Assembly (NCBI GenBank): GCA_028716365.1
Contig: JAQUPZ010000016.1
Span: 1-64,000, forward strand
Direction of reading: 5' to 3'
DNA from: Kiritimatiellia bacterium
GTDB taxonomy: Bacteria > Verrucomicrobiota > Kiritimatiellia > UBA8416 > YA12-FULL-48-11
Length of the DNA: 64,000 bases
Position numbers and translations under genes: made by a program. Shown piece by piece: positions 9,176 to 17,767 of the stretch. The stretch's first letter is position 1, and each line of letters begins with the position of its first letter. Below the pieces are notes generated by a model. It was not told the origin of the DNA. It ran no database searches and was given only the letters and a program-made list of their open reading frames with translations.

Positions 9176-9226
9176 GTATTTCCTCCTTTGCTGTTACATC
9201 TGTACAAAAACACGGCCAATGGCTGG

Positions 9227-9232
9227 AGTCAA
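9227..9232 (-). promoter_or_regulatory. candidate -35 (TTGACT) for the DUF1080 gene
   Basis: On the minus strand TTGACT lies about 55 bases upstream of the start. No strong -10 is present at 17 bases (TTTTGT); TACAGAT lies further on. It is listed because most transcription units here have a TTGAC(A/T) at a comparable distance. Confidence 0.3.
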
Positions 9233-9369
9233 GAAAGCTTAGAAAATATCCGGAATTTTGACGAACCTATGATAAACCACGCCGTCATTATTAGTTCTGG
9301 CTGTTTTTTTACATATTGAAACCTCAACTATTCTTTGGTGGTATTAAAAATATTATGAAATAATGCCGC

Positions 9370-10548
9370 ATGAGTAATACTGATCTCATTATTATCGGCG
9401 GTGGTGCAGCAGGGCTAATGGGCGGGTGCCTGGCAGGTGAGCTGGGTTTGCGAGCGGTGATTCTCGAACGTAAACACAAGCCAGGCCGTAAATTGCTGAT
9501 GTGCGGTAACAGCCGCTGTAACCTGACCATCAACATCTCCCCTACACGCATGCTTGAGATGTACGGTGAGCCGGTTGGTCCTTTTCTCGTGCAGGCGATC
9601 ATGGACTTTCCGCCTTCCACTCTTCAACGTTGGTTTGCCGCCAATGGACTGAAAACAGTAGTTCGTACAGGCAACAAGGTATATCCACATACCGATCGTG
9701 CATCTGATGTGCTGCATTTCTTTACTGATTTTCTGCGCGATAGGAATGTATCATTGGCCGCTTCTTCTATTGTCAGGTCAGTGAACAGGACAAACCACGG
9801 TTTCATGGTGATCACGGATAATTTTACGCTTGAAAGCAGGTTTATCCTGATCGCCACGGGTGGAATCAGTTATCCGAAGACCGGTTCAGTTGGGGATGGC
9901 CAACAATTTGCGAAAGAACTTGGGCATTCGATTGAACCATACCGGCCGGGCCTTGTTGGATTCGAGGTTGACAAGAAAACCATCATGGATCATTCCGGAG
10001 AAGCCCCGAAAGATGTTCGTATCAGAATTCTGAAGGATAATAAAGTTGTAGCCGAGACTCGTGGGTCTTTTGAAATCGAAAGCTGGGGCATCGGAGGAAC
10101 AGCGGTTACCGATGCCAGCAGGATCGTTGCTCGACTCAATCTGTCCGATTATTCATTTCGTATTGAATTTACCGATGGACAGGTTGAGGAGATTAAACCC
10201 CTGCGTCCGCGTTCCGTTAAGGAAGCGATGGTGACCATAGGCGGAGTGTCACTCAATGAAGTAAATAACCGGACGATGGAATCACTCAGATGCCAGGATC
10301 TTTATTTCGCCGGCGAGGTACTTGATATAGATGGACCTACAGGCGGATATAATCTGCAGGCGGCTTTTGCCACGGCACGGCTCGCGGTAAATGCTATAGG
10401 TGTAAAACTCGGGAAACAGAAGATTGGACCGGTGATAGCGCGAACCGCACCACACGCCCGGAACGACGGTGAGTTAAGAACAAGAGGACATGGTAACAGG
10501 GCAATGATGAGACACAGAAATACCCTTCGAAACTCCCGTCGCCGTTAG
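9370..10548 (+). CDS. HI0933-family NAD(P)/FAD-dependent oxidoreductase
   Basis: This 392-residue flavoprotein has the FAD-binding start DLIIIGGGAAGLMGG, the family's GRKLLMCGNSRCNLT block and the C-terminal YFAGEVLDIDGPTGGYN signature that packs against FAD. It is a cytoplasmic protein of the HI0933/aminoacetone-oxidase-like group, whose physiological role is poorly defined. Two oddities are visible. The helical insertion expected between the GIGGTAV block and the TIGGVSL block is only about 45 residues, much shorter than in the usual family layout. The last ~45 residues form an Arg-rich tail unlike the family. Its relation to the surrounding secreted enzymes is unclear. Confidence 0.85.
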   Translation: MSNTDLIIIGGGAAGLMGGCLAGELGLRAVILERKHKPGRKLLMCGNSRCNLTINISPTRMLEMYGEPVGPFLVQAIMDFPPSTLQRWFAANGLKTVVRTGNKVYPHTDRASDVLHFFTDFLRDRNVSLAASSIVRSVNRTNHGFMVITDNFTLESRFILIATGGISYPKTGSVGDGQQFAKELGHSIEPYRPGLVGFEVDKKTIMDHSGEAPKDVRIRILKDNKVVAETRGSFEIESWGIGGTAVTDASRIVARLNLSDYSFRIEFTDGQVEEIKPLRPRSVKEAMVTIGGVSLNEVNNRTMESLRCQDLYFAGEVLDIDGPTGGYNLQAAFATARLAVNAIGVKLGKQKIGPVIARTAPHARNDGELRTRGHGNRAMMRHRNTLRNSRRR

Positions 10549-10696
10549 ATCTGCAGGGAACGTACATGACCAAAGTTAATAACCGCCGACTGGTTATACC
10601 CTTTCGGGGATACATTTCATTCGGCTTTTCAGAATTCCTTGTTTAGTTTCCCTAAAATAATTGTTTTATACCACATGAATGGTTACCATCGTTGTC

Positions 10697-13549
10697 ATGA
10701 ATAACAATCTTTTAGTGTTTTTCTGTCTGCAGTTTTCAATTTTTTTGATTTCAAACTCGTTAGCAACCCTGCCGGAAAAGACACAAATTATTCAGGCAGA
10801 GTCGATGATGCTATTGGGGGAAGGTTGGACTATCCGGGAACATTCCCCCGCTAACTGGTATGCCAGCCGTCCGGTTGGCCGGATGCTTGGAGGTCAGAAC
10901 AATAAGCCGGGTACGGCAGTGACCACGGTTCAAATCCCGAAAAAGGGCAAATACCGGATTTGGGTCCGTTATCTCGATATGGTCAACTATCGAAGCAAAT
11001 CCGGCTTTCTCCTGTCGGGAACCCAGAAAGACAGGCAGGTTGTACGCAAGGATTTCGACAATACGGAAAAGTCCCCCCGGTCAACGCCTGAAGGCGTAAA
11101 GAAATGGGGCGATGGTTTTGCCCGCTGGATTTGGGACTTCGTTGAGTTTGATGCGGAGGAAGGTGAACTGAAGCTCACTGTAGAAAAGATTCACAAGGTT
11201 TCTGTTCACGGTTTTACCCGGACATTGGACCTGCTTTTACTGACAGGCGACCTGACTTACGTGCCGACCGTCACCGACATAACGCCTTTTTACATCAAGA
11301 TTAGAATGCTGTCCGGACAGAAGAATTCTGCCGTTATTCATTTCTGGGGTCGGCGGCCGTTCTCGCCCTGGTATACCCCGCACGCGAATATCAACCGGAA
11401 AGGAATTTTCTCCGGTGTCATAGCGGGATCGGAAGACAAGCCCGGTGTGCGCATGACGGCCGGGGATGAAAGCCCATGGGTCGACGTTTCTCCCTATCTT
11501 GGGTATGGCGGCTTGAATCAAATCAGTCTCTATGCAATGCGATCATATTATGAACCGGAATCCGAATCTCATTTTGAAGTTTCGTTCTCCAAAACCCCGT
11601 CTGAGGCCGGATTAATCGAAAAGGCCGAACGAAAGGGAAAAGGCGATGGATTCATTTTTGCAGTCGACCTGGTCGATTACCGGCTCATTACTGAAGTGGA
11701 TGGCAGTAAGGCATCACTCGCCATGGCCAAGGCAACTCCCTCTGTCCCCGGTAAGCTTCCTGTAAAATTTCCATTCTTTACCGGAATGTCGCTTACTGAA
11801 CAGAGATCAACGGCCCGGGCTATTGCCAATGAGCGTAAGGCTCTCAAGTTGATAGGAATCACTGGCGACAAAAAACGGCCGTCCAACTTTTTCTTCCACA
11901 TGACAAAATCGCCGGGTTGCCTGAATCAGCCGGACAGAAAACAGATTGATGATCATATGAATGAGTTTGCAAACAAGAATCCGGACCGTACCGGATGGAC
12001 AATGATCAACTTGATGGACGAACCGGGTTTTGGGTTTGACCACATCGAGAAATGCCAAACCTGTCAGCAGGGATTTGCCCCATATCTGAAAAACCTTGGT
12101 TTGTTGCATTCCGAAGTTGCCAATCTTAAAATAAACAACAATCCCGATGGGGCCAGTCCCAGTGAGAAAATGTCATATTATTATACCAGGCGATATATGA
12201 ATCATATTATGACGGAAATGTTCCGGGCTGGAACGGAAAGTGTGCAGAAATATCTGCCCGATCTTCCAACAACTGCCAACTTCGCCTGTGAACTCATAGA
12301 AGGTAATCTCGTCTCCCGGTGTGTGGACTGGTACGAGATTTATGGAACCGGGGCATTGACGTATGGCTGGAACGAAGACTGGGGTGGCTGGGCGCGGACA
12401 CGACAGATCAATGGCTATTATGTTGACGTAATGCGTTCCGCCTGTCGCAAACCAAGTCTGGATTTTGGTATTTATAACGTTCTTGGTCGACCAAGTTGGA
12501 ATACCCAGGTCCGTGGTTTTCTTGAGATAGGCCATGGTGTAAAGACCATTAGTTTTTTCAATTACGGACCTTACTATGCTATTACAAGCGATGCTAACAG
12601 CCACCGGCCTGAGATTTACGAAGCGATAAAGAGGATAACTTTTCCAGTCGGGGCCGTTGAAGAACATGTCATGGCTGGAAAGCCCGCGCCCGGAGATGTT
12701 GCACAATTACTGAGCGTTACCGGGGATATCTGGTATTCGACGCGGGATAATGTCTTCGGCAAGGAGCGGGCATGGCTAAATCTCCTCCTGCGGCATTGTA
12801 ATGTGAGTTGCGATATTCTTTCCGAGGATGACCTTGCAACGCTTCTGCCAGGTTACAAAATGCTTTTTGCAACAGATGCAAACCTCAAGAAATCGGCTTT
12901 GGCTTCTCTTGTAAAATGGGTTCAAGATGGCGGAGTACTGTATTTGAGTGCCGGGGCACTGGCCAGGGATGAATTTGACAAGCCTCTTGGTTTCGACGAG
13001 GCATTGAACTTCCAGCGGAAGCCACTCGATTTCAAGGCTAATCCTGGCCGTTCGGAATATGAGATGCTTGGGCTGAAGGAGTTAGATGTTTTCGAGGGGA
13101 TCAAGCTCTTCTGCGGCACACAAAAACCATATTGGCAGATGTTTCCCGCTGATAAAGGTAAGGTCATCGTCGTAGGTTTCTTTCCGGCGATCAGTTATAT
13201 TGCCACATCCAAAAGGTCCACGGGTGCAGATCATTCGGCATTGGACTTTGAAGCGGCACATCGGGACTGGATGCGGAAGGTTCTCGCCGAGGGTGGTATT
13301 CAGCCCCGCCTGCGCACCGACAACCATCGTGTTGAAGCAAATTGGATCCAGTCACCTGATGCGGATATCATTGCGCTCTCAAATTGGACAGGAAGAGAGC
13401 AGACGGTCGCCCTTGAACTGAATAACGCCCCTGCCTACAAAAAGATATCGTCGGTTACAGGAAGAATACTGTCGAAGGAAATAAAAGACGGAACTCTACG
13501 CGTGAAAGTTTCGATTGCCGCTGGGGACCTGATCCGGTTGAAACATTAG
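10697..13549 (+). CDS. large secreted glycosidase-like protein (TIM barrel plus GATase-like domain)
   Basis: I start at ATG 10697, which gives a clean Sec signal (MNNNLLVFFCLQF to SNSLA); an ATG at 10679 in frame is possible. The ~950-residue product has an N-terminal beta-rich region (about 30-230) resembling a carbohydrate-binding module. The central region contains MDEPGFGFDHIEKCQTCQQ, which looks like a TIM-barrel catalytic loop with a Cys pair. From about residue 700 a Rossmann-like beta-galactosidase-trimerisation or GATase-like domain follows (MLFATDANLKKSAL, GGVLYLSAGA). This layout recalls GH42-type enzymes, but I cannot assign a CAZy family. It converges tail to tail with the D-aminoacylase fusion. 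Confidence 0.7.
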   Translation: MNNNLLVFFCLQFSIFLISNSLATLPEKTQIIQAESMMLLGEGWTIREHSPANWYASRPVGRMLGGQNNKPGTAVTTVQIPKKGKYRIWVRYLDMVNYRSKSGFLLSGTQKDRQVVRKDFDNTEKSPRSTPEGVKKWGDGFARWIWDFVEFDAEEGELKLTVEKIHKVSVHGFTRTLDLLLLTGDLTYVPTVTDITPFYIKIRMLSGQKNSAVIHFWGRRPFSPWYTPHANINRKGIFSGVIAGSEDKPGVRMTAGDESPWVDVSPYLGYGGLNQISLYAMRSYYEPESESHFEVSFSKTPSEAGLIEKAERKGKGDGFIFAVDLVDYRLITEVDGSKASLAMAKATPSVPGKLPVKFPFFTGMSLTEQRSTARAIANERKALKLIGITGDKKRPSNFFFHMTKSPGCLNQPDRKQIDDHMNEFANKNPDRTGWTMINLMDEPGFGFDHIEKCQTCQQGFAPYLKNLGLLHSEVANLKINNNPDGASPSEKMSYYYTRRYMNHIMTEMFRAGTESVQKYLPDLPTTANFACELIEGNLVSRCVDWYEIYGTGALTYGWNEDWGGWARTRQINGYYVDVMRSACRKPSLDFGIYNVLGRPSWNTQVRGFLEIGHGVKTISFFNYGPYYAITSDANSHRPEIYEAIKRITFPVGAVEEHVMAGKPAPGDVAQLLSVTGDIWYSTRDNVFGKERAWLNLLLRHCNVSCDILSEDDLATLLPGYKMLFATDANLKKSALASLVKWVQDGGVLYLSAGALARDEFDKPLGFDEALNFQRKPLDFKANPGRSEYEMLGLKELDVFEGIKLFCGTQKPYWQMFPADKGKVIVVGFFPAISYIATSKRSTGADHSALDFEAAHRDWMRKVLAEGGIQPRLRTDNHRVEANWIQSPDADIIALSNWTGREQTVALELNNAPAYKKISSVTGRILSKEIKDGTLRVKVSIAAGDLIRLKH

Positions 13550-13569
13550 ATTTCCTGTTGTGAGGCTTT

Positions 13570-16500
13570 TCAGTTTAGTCGGTTGAATCGAATACGGGCA
13601 TAGCGCGCAACCGGTTTACCGTCGATGGTATCGGCAATAAGCAGATCAACAGCCTCGGAAAGCCGATTGCCAGCGCGTGGTGAGGCAGTAAAATATGTGT
13701 CCGTCAACGGACGTTGCAAAGGGATACGAACGGCGGCCGAGATAGAACCATCCCCTTCGACTCGCACCGCGTAATTACCAGTCTGTGCTTTGGTGGCGGG
13801 TGTGGTTCCTACGACATTGTAAAGAATGTAAAGTGTCTGGTCCGGGGTGATGTGGAATCGCGGACGACCTGTCGGCTGTACTGGACCTGTGGTTTCACCC
13901 CCGGATAAGAGTACCTTCTTCTCCACTACCCTTCCTTGTTTCAAAACTCCATACCAGAGTCGCCAATCCCGTTTGATATCAGGAAAATGAATGTCGCGCA
14001 GTTTCGGATGGATGGGGTTCTGCTGCCACACAATATGTATCCGGCCATCTGCCGCGAGCCAGGTGTCACCCAGTGTCAGTGTACCACCATCATCCATCGT
14101 ATCAGCCACAACTGTCCATTGCATGAAGGGACTTGACGTGATGTCTGGCGTCCAGGCGTAATGGATCTTGCGCATTCGCCAGCCCCATTTATCCCGGCCC
14201 CACGTCTCAGACTTAAGTGGGTCAATCCTGTTCCAGATGTTATAGGGCGATGTGCCGATGTAATGTGCCTGGCGATTATCTAGGATCGCATTGCCGTAGT
14301 TCACGGGCGTGTACTCGCCATGCCAAACGGCATATTTTGGGTCTTCCCCTTTGGGCCATGTCAGTCGTCCGGTCTTCCACTCGCCATCCCTACCCAGGAA
14401 CGCCCACATGGTATGTGTATTACCGACCTTGTTGAACAGGATAAATTCACCGTTCTTTCCATCTGCTGCGAAAGCGCGGTACGAATGTTCGGTAAAATCG
14501 GGATTTTCAGCCCATTTTGGAACGAGATGTTTCGGCTCCTGCTCGGGATGAATCGAGTCAAACTCCAGAAACTCTGGTCGGGCAGGTCCACCTTTAAACG
14601 GAGAAGAAATACTGCCTCTACTCTTTGTATATTGCATTTTCCCAAAATCAGGAGGAGCAGGAACCCAGGGGGCCAGTGTCGGGTTAACTGACATGAGAAG
14701 CCTGCCTGAGTGGCTTACGCCCAGCGGACACGGTTCACGCGTACGGTCTTTCTGATCACGCTGACACAACCGCCATCCGTTCGTGTTGCGTTCATACAAG
14801 GCCCAGCGGGCGTTGTTAAGCGGAGCACAATCCGGTACAGCCTCAAAGGCACTGACAAAAAGTTTGTCGCCAATACACACAATTTGAGGACTGCCCGAGC
14901 CCCAGAACATTCCAGAGCCATTATTGATTTCTATATCGGGTGGAAGATGACATGCGACCTCATCGGCCTCGACTCGCATTTCAAATGGCGCAGGACGCTC
15001 AACCGCCGCCCCACCCTGCTCCGTCGAACGATGGCGTATGGCACTACCGAACAGTTTCGCACTGGGCTTACCATCATCAACAGCCACCTGTCCGGCAATG
15101 AAGACATAACGCACGCCGGTAGCATATTCCTGCGGTTTGTCATAGGTGGCCTGGTCACGGTAGGTTTTTGGATCGAAGACCACAATGTCGGCGTAATAAC
15201 CGGGACGAATATAACCGCGTTCGGGGATGCCGAAGATGTCGGCAGGCAAACCGGTCGCACTGCGGATGGCATGTGGCAACTTGATGGCCTTGTCTTGAAT
15301 GGCGTAGCGACCGATTTTTCGTGCAAAGGTGCCGAAATTGCGCGGATGATGATGCTCGTTGGGATTGATAGTACGTGCCGCACCGTCGGAAGCTGTTGCA
15401 ACCCATGGAAGTTTCATCGCCCAACGTATATCCTTTTCGGACATTGAATGGCTGACAATCTGTGGTGATTCCTCGGCTACAATTTTTAGCACAAGGTCCA
15501 CCATTTCTATTTTCTCCTGATCTGCGATTTCCTTCAGGCTCTTGCCAACGTAATCCGGGAATTTTTTGCTGGCCGCGATTACGATCTTTTCGGTGCGACC
15601 AAGCTGATCGGCGATTACCCTTCGAACGAGTGCGGCGAACTCGGGTTCGTTTGCCATGCGTTTAACTAAGTCTGCCCGCTTGCACCACTGGATTTGATTT
15701 TCGGGCAGTGTCGCATCTGTCAGCCCGAAGGAATTGGCCGTATAGGGATACTGGTCTGCCGTAATCTTAAACCCCTGATCGCGCGCTTTTTCGATAATGA
15801 CCGCGGCTTTGCGGATGCAGCCCCAGTTGGGAATCTGCATGGATTTGAAATGCGAGATATGGACCGGCGCGCCTGATTCACGACCGATACGGATGGCCTC
15901 AGGAACCGCATCCAGAAGATGGTCCCCTTCATCGCGTATGTGGCTGACGTAGATACCACTGTGGAGGGCCACTATCTTGGCAAGGGCAATTAGTTCGTCA
16001 GTCTCTGCGTATGAGCCGGGCGGATAGATAAGCCCGGTGGACATTCCCCATGCCCCGTCACGCATGGCCTGACTTACCAGGCCTTTCATGCGTTCCAATT
16101 CTTCGGCAGTCGGCGCACGGCGCTGGCCGCCCATGATCCTGCTGCGGATCGAACTGTGGGGAGCCAGAGCCAGAATATTCACGCCAGCGCTGTTCGTGTC
16201 AATACTGGTGAGGAATTTGGCCACATCCAACGGGCCACCGCCGCAGTTACCCGTAATCATCGTTGTACAACCCTGAATAAGGTAGTTCAGACAAGGACGC
16301 ACACCTGGTGAGTTGATCGTTCCATCCGTGTGCGTGTGGAGATCAATAAATCCCGGGGCAATGATCATACCCTGACAATTGATGGTGCGACCTATTTTCC
16401 CAGGTGTGATTTTCCCGATGGCAACAATGCGTCCATCGCGAATTGCCACATCACCAACCACGGGTTTCGCACCAGAACCATCGTGAATCGTACCTCCACA

Positions 16501-16626
16501 AAGCAACAGATCCGCATCCACTGGCACAGCTGATGCCGGTATTGCAAACATTGCCAGGATGAATCCAACGATCATCCGGGACAGGAATGTTCCAATCTTT
16601 TCGGTATGTCGAATATGATCACGCAT
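13570..16626 (-). CDS. secreted D-aminoacylase (amidohydrolase) fused to a beta-propeller
   Basis: The product has 1018 residues with a signal peptide (about 1-33). Residues 38-520 are an N-acyl-D-amino-acid deacylase: HTHTD at 97-101, the metal-ligand cysteine in NCGG at 128, His229 and His259 in SHI and SHF, and Asp414 in SDGA all match the metallo-amidohydrolase site. Known members cleave N-acyl-D-amino acids and are about 480-550 residues long. Here another ~470 residues follow that resemble a BNR/sialidase-like beta-propeller (for example GRIHIVWQQNP and a Trp-rich middle). No stop or frameshift separates the two halves, so it is a true fusion. It could act on D-amino-acid-containing cell-wall material or on acylated amino sugars, with the propeller as binding or second catalytic domain. 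Confidence 0.82.
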   Translation of the reverse strand: MRDHIRHTEKIGTFLSRMIVGFILAMFAIPASAVPVDADLLLCGGTIHDGSGAKPVVGDVAIRDGRIVAIGKITPGKIGRTINCQGMIIAPGFIDLHTHTDGTINSPGVRPCLNYLIQGCTTMITGNCGGGPLDVAKFLTSIDTNSAGVNILALAPHSSIRSRIMGGQRRAPTAEELERMKGLVSQAMRDGAWGMSTGLIYPPGSYAETDELIALAKIVALHSGIYVSHIRDEGDHLLDAVPEAIRIGRESGAPVHISHFKSMQIPNWGCIRKAAVIIEKARDQGFKITADQYPYTANSFGLTDATLPENQIQWCKRADLVKRMANEPEFAALVRRVIADQLGRTEKIVIAASKKFPDYVGKSLKEIADQEKIEMVDLVLKIVAEESPQIVSHSMSEKDIRWAMKLPWVATASDGAARTINPNEHHHPRNFGTFARKIGRYAIQDKAIKLPHAIRSATGLPADIFGIPERGYIRPGYYADIVVFDPKTYRDQATYDKPQEYATGVRYVFIAGQVAVDDGKPSAKLFGSAIRHRSTEQGGAAVERPAPFEMRVEADEVACHLPPDIEINNGSGMFWGSGSPQIVCIGDKLFVSAFEAVPDCAPLNNARWALYERNTNGWRLCQRDQKDRTREPCPLGVSHSGRLLMSVNPTLAPWVPAPPDFGKMQYTKSRGSISSPFKGGPARPEFLEFDSIHPEQEPKHLVPKWAENPDFTEHSYRAFAADGKNGEFILFNKVGNTHTMWAFLGRDGEWKTGRLTWPKGEDPKYAVWHGEYTPVNYGNAILDNRQAHYIGTSPYNIWNRIDPLKSETWGRDKWGWRMRKIHYAWTPDITSSPFMQWTVVADTMDDGGTLTLGDTWLAADGRIHIVWQQNPIHPKLRDIHFPDIKRDWRLWYGVLKQGRVVEKKVLLSGGETTGPVQPTGRPRFHITPDQTLYILYNVVGTTPATKAQTGNYAVRVEGDGSISAAVRIPLQRPLTDTYFTASPRAGNRLSEAVDLLIADTIDGKPVARYARIRFNRLN

Positions 16627-16701
16627 TGAAGTGTTCCCCAGGCGTCACAGGGTCAATTCGCCAAAACGGCCCCAGTCTCCATGTGTCTGATATCCTCAAT
16701 G

Positions 16702-16771
16702 GTCTCGACATGCAGGAAAAACTACTTCATTCATCAACACTCATCAATTTCTATTTGTCGATTGTCGAGAC
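16702..16771. repeat. inverted repeat, REP-like debris
   Basis: GTCTCGACA (16702-16710) and TGTCGAGAC (16763-16771) are perfect 9-base inverted arms around 52 bases, followed by GTGACCCC. Between them and the amidohydrolase gene, a minus-strand frame of about 20 sense codons ends in TGA. Such GTCGAGACGTGACCCC-like tags often mark transposase-associated palindromes in bacteria. No transposase is recognisable here. Confidence 0.3.
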
Positions 16772-16790
16772 GTGACCCCAGAAGACCCCG

Positions 16791-17654
16791 TTAAGGCCTC
16801 GACCCCTCTAAGATCCAGTTTGTTGAATTAGGACGCTGAACTGCTTTTATACAGCCATTTGTCCACCACACTTTAGCCAATGCCTTTCCCTCTTCTGACC
16901 AGGACAATCTAATACCATCCATTTCATTATTTTTGTAGTTAACAATAGACCAGCCTCCACCTGTACGCCACATCTTCCAAAGACCATTCATTTTCCCCTT
17001 CACAATAGGTCCCTTACAAATGGTTCCTCCAATCATATCATTTTGGACTTGAACAAGCATTATTCCAGAAATATCGCCTACCGATTTCTCCCACGCCTTA
17101 GAATATCCTTGGTCATTTTCATGCTCAGGAAATACATCTCCATTTAATACGCCTCCGCCTTCTCGATCTAACCTCCAACAGCCAAAAGCAAATTTCCCAT
17201 GGAAATCAGTAACATCAAACACGATCTTGCGTGTAATAGCCTCATCCTTTTCGTTCGCACAAGTTATAACAATATGATCATAATATTTCCCATTTCTTGA
17301 AACCAGCACCTGCTCCTTGATGTTTGCATATCGAAATCGATTCTTAATCCAGTATCTTTCCGCAACAAGACCTATTTCTTCAGAACCTGCGTCGGTTATT
17401 TTTACTCCATTATCAGGATGTTCATCACTAAAAAAAGGACGATGCCATTTAAATAAAAGTGGCGGTATTTGTTCTGAAACAAATCGCACATCATCAGTCT
17501 GAGCAACAAGCCATAAAGCTCCAACAAACAAAAGGAATACAGACCAAAAACAGAAGATACCATAATGAAGTAGATCAGGGTCAAACCTAGAAACTAGAAT
17601 CTGCCTTGACCTAGGAGCCTGCGGGATCAGGCCTTTAATAATGAATAAACTCAT
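16791..17654 (-). CDS. small membrane-anchored protein with MORN-like C-terminal repeats
   Basis: I do not recognise a named family for the whole 287-residue protein. A single membrane segment (YGIFCFWSVFLLFVGALWLV, about residues 31-50) follows a basic N-terminus. The outer part ends in two or three MORN-variant units (GKMNGLWKMWRTGG, NNEMDGIRLSWSEEG), a pattern usually found in envelope or antitoxin-like scaffolding proteins. The gene is visibly richer in A+T than its neighbours and is bracketed by palindromic tags (16702-16771 and 17576-17621). That suggests recent arrival. The first ~25 codons overlap one of these tags, so the real start could be downstream at a non-ATG codon. Confidence 0.6.
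   Translation of the reverse strand: MSLFIIKGLIPQAPRSRQILVSRFDPDLLHYGIFCFWSVFLLFVGALWLVAQTDDVRFVSEQIPPLLFKWHRPFFSDEHPDNGVKITDAGSEEIGLVAERYWIKNRFRYANIKEQVLVSRNGKYYDHIVITCANEKDEAITRKIVFDVTDFHGKFAFGCWRLDREGGGVLNGDVFPEHENDQGYSKAWEKSVGDISGIMLVQVQNDMIGGTICKGPIVKGKMNGLWKMWRTGGGWSIVNYKNNEMDGIRLSWSEEGKALAKVWWTNGCIKAVQRPNSTNWILEGSRP
17576..17621. repeat. REP-like tag overlapping the start of the MORN-like gene
   Basis: On the minus strand the block reads TAGGTCAAGGCAG, then TCTAGTTTCTAGGTTTGACC: two TAGGT units with GTCA/TGAC halves. It lies inside the first codons of the MORN-like gene, where the peptide (PRSRQILVSRF) looks non-native. Weak evidence for an inserted palindromic element. Confidence 0.25.
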
Positions 17655-17710
17655 AAGCTTCGCCCCTGTATACTTTCTCTACCCATCGGCAAAACTTCCA
17701 GCCTATGTAC

Positions 17711-17716
17711 TGTCAA
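17711..17716 (-). promoter_or_regulatory. candidate -35 (TTGACA) for the MORN-like gene
   Basis: TTGACA on the minus strand lies 57 bases upstream of ATG 17654. The hexamer 17 bases further on (TTTGCC) is poor, while TATACA lies closer to the start. Confidence 0.35.
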
Positions 17717-17767
17717 CTTCACTTTGGACAGCCCAACTCTCGCGTAAAAAACCACGCTCAAGGTCTA

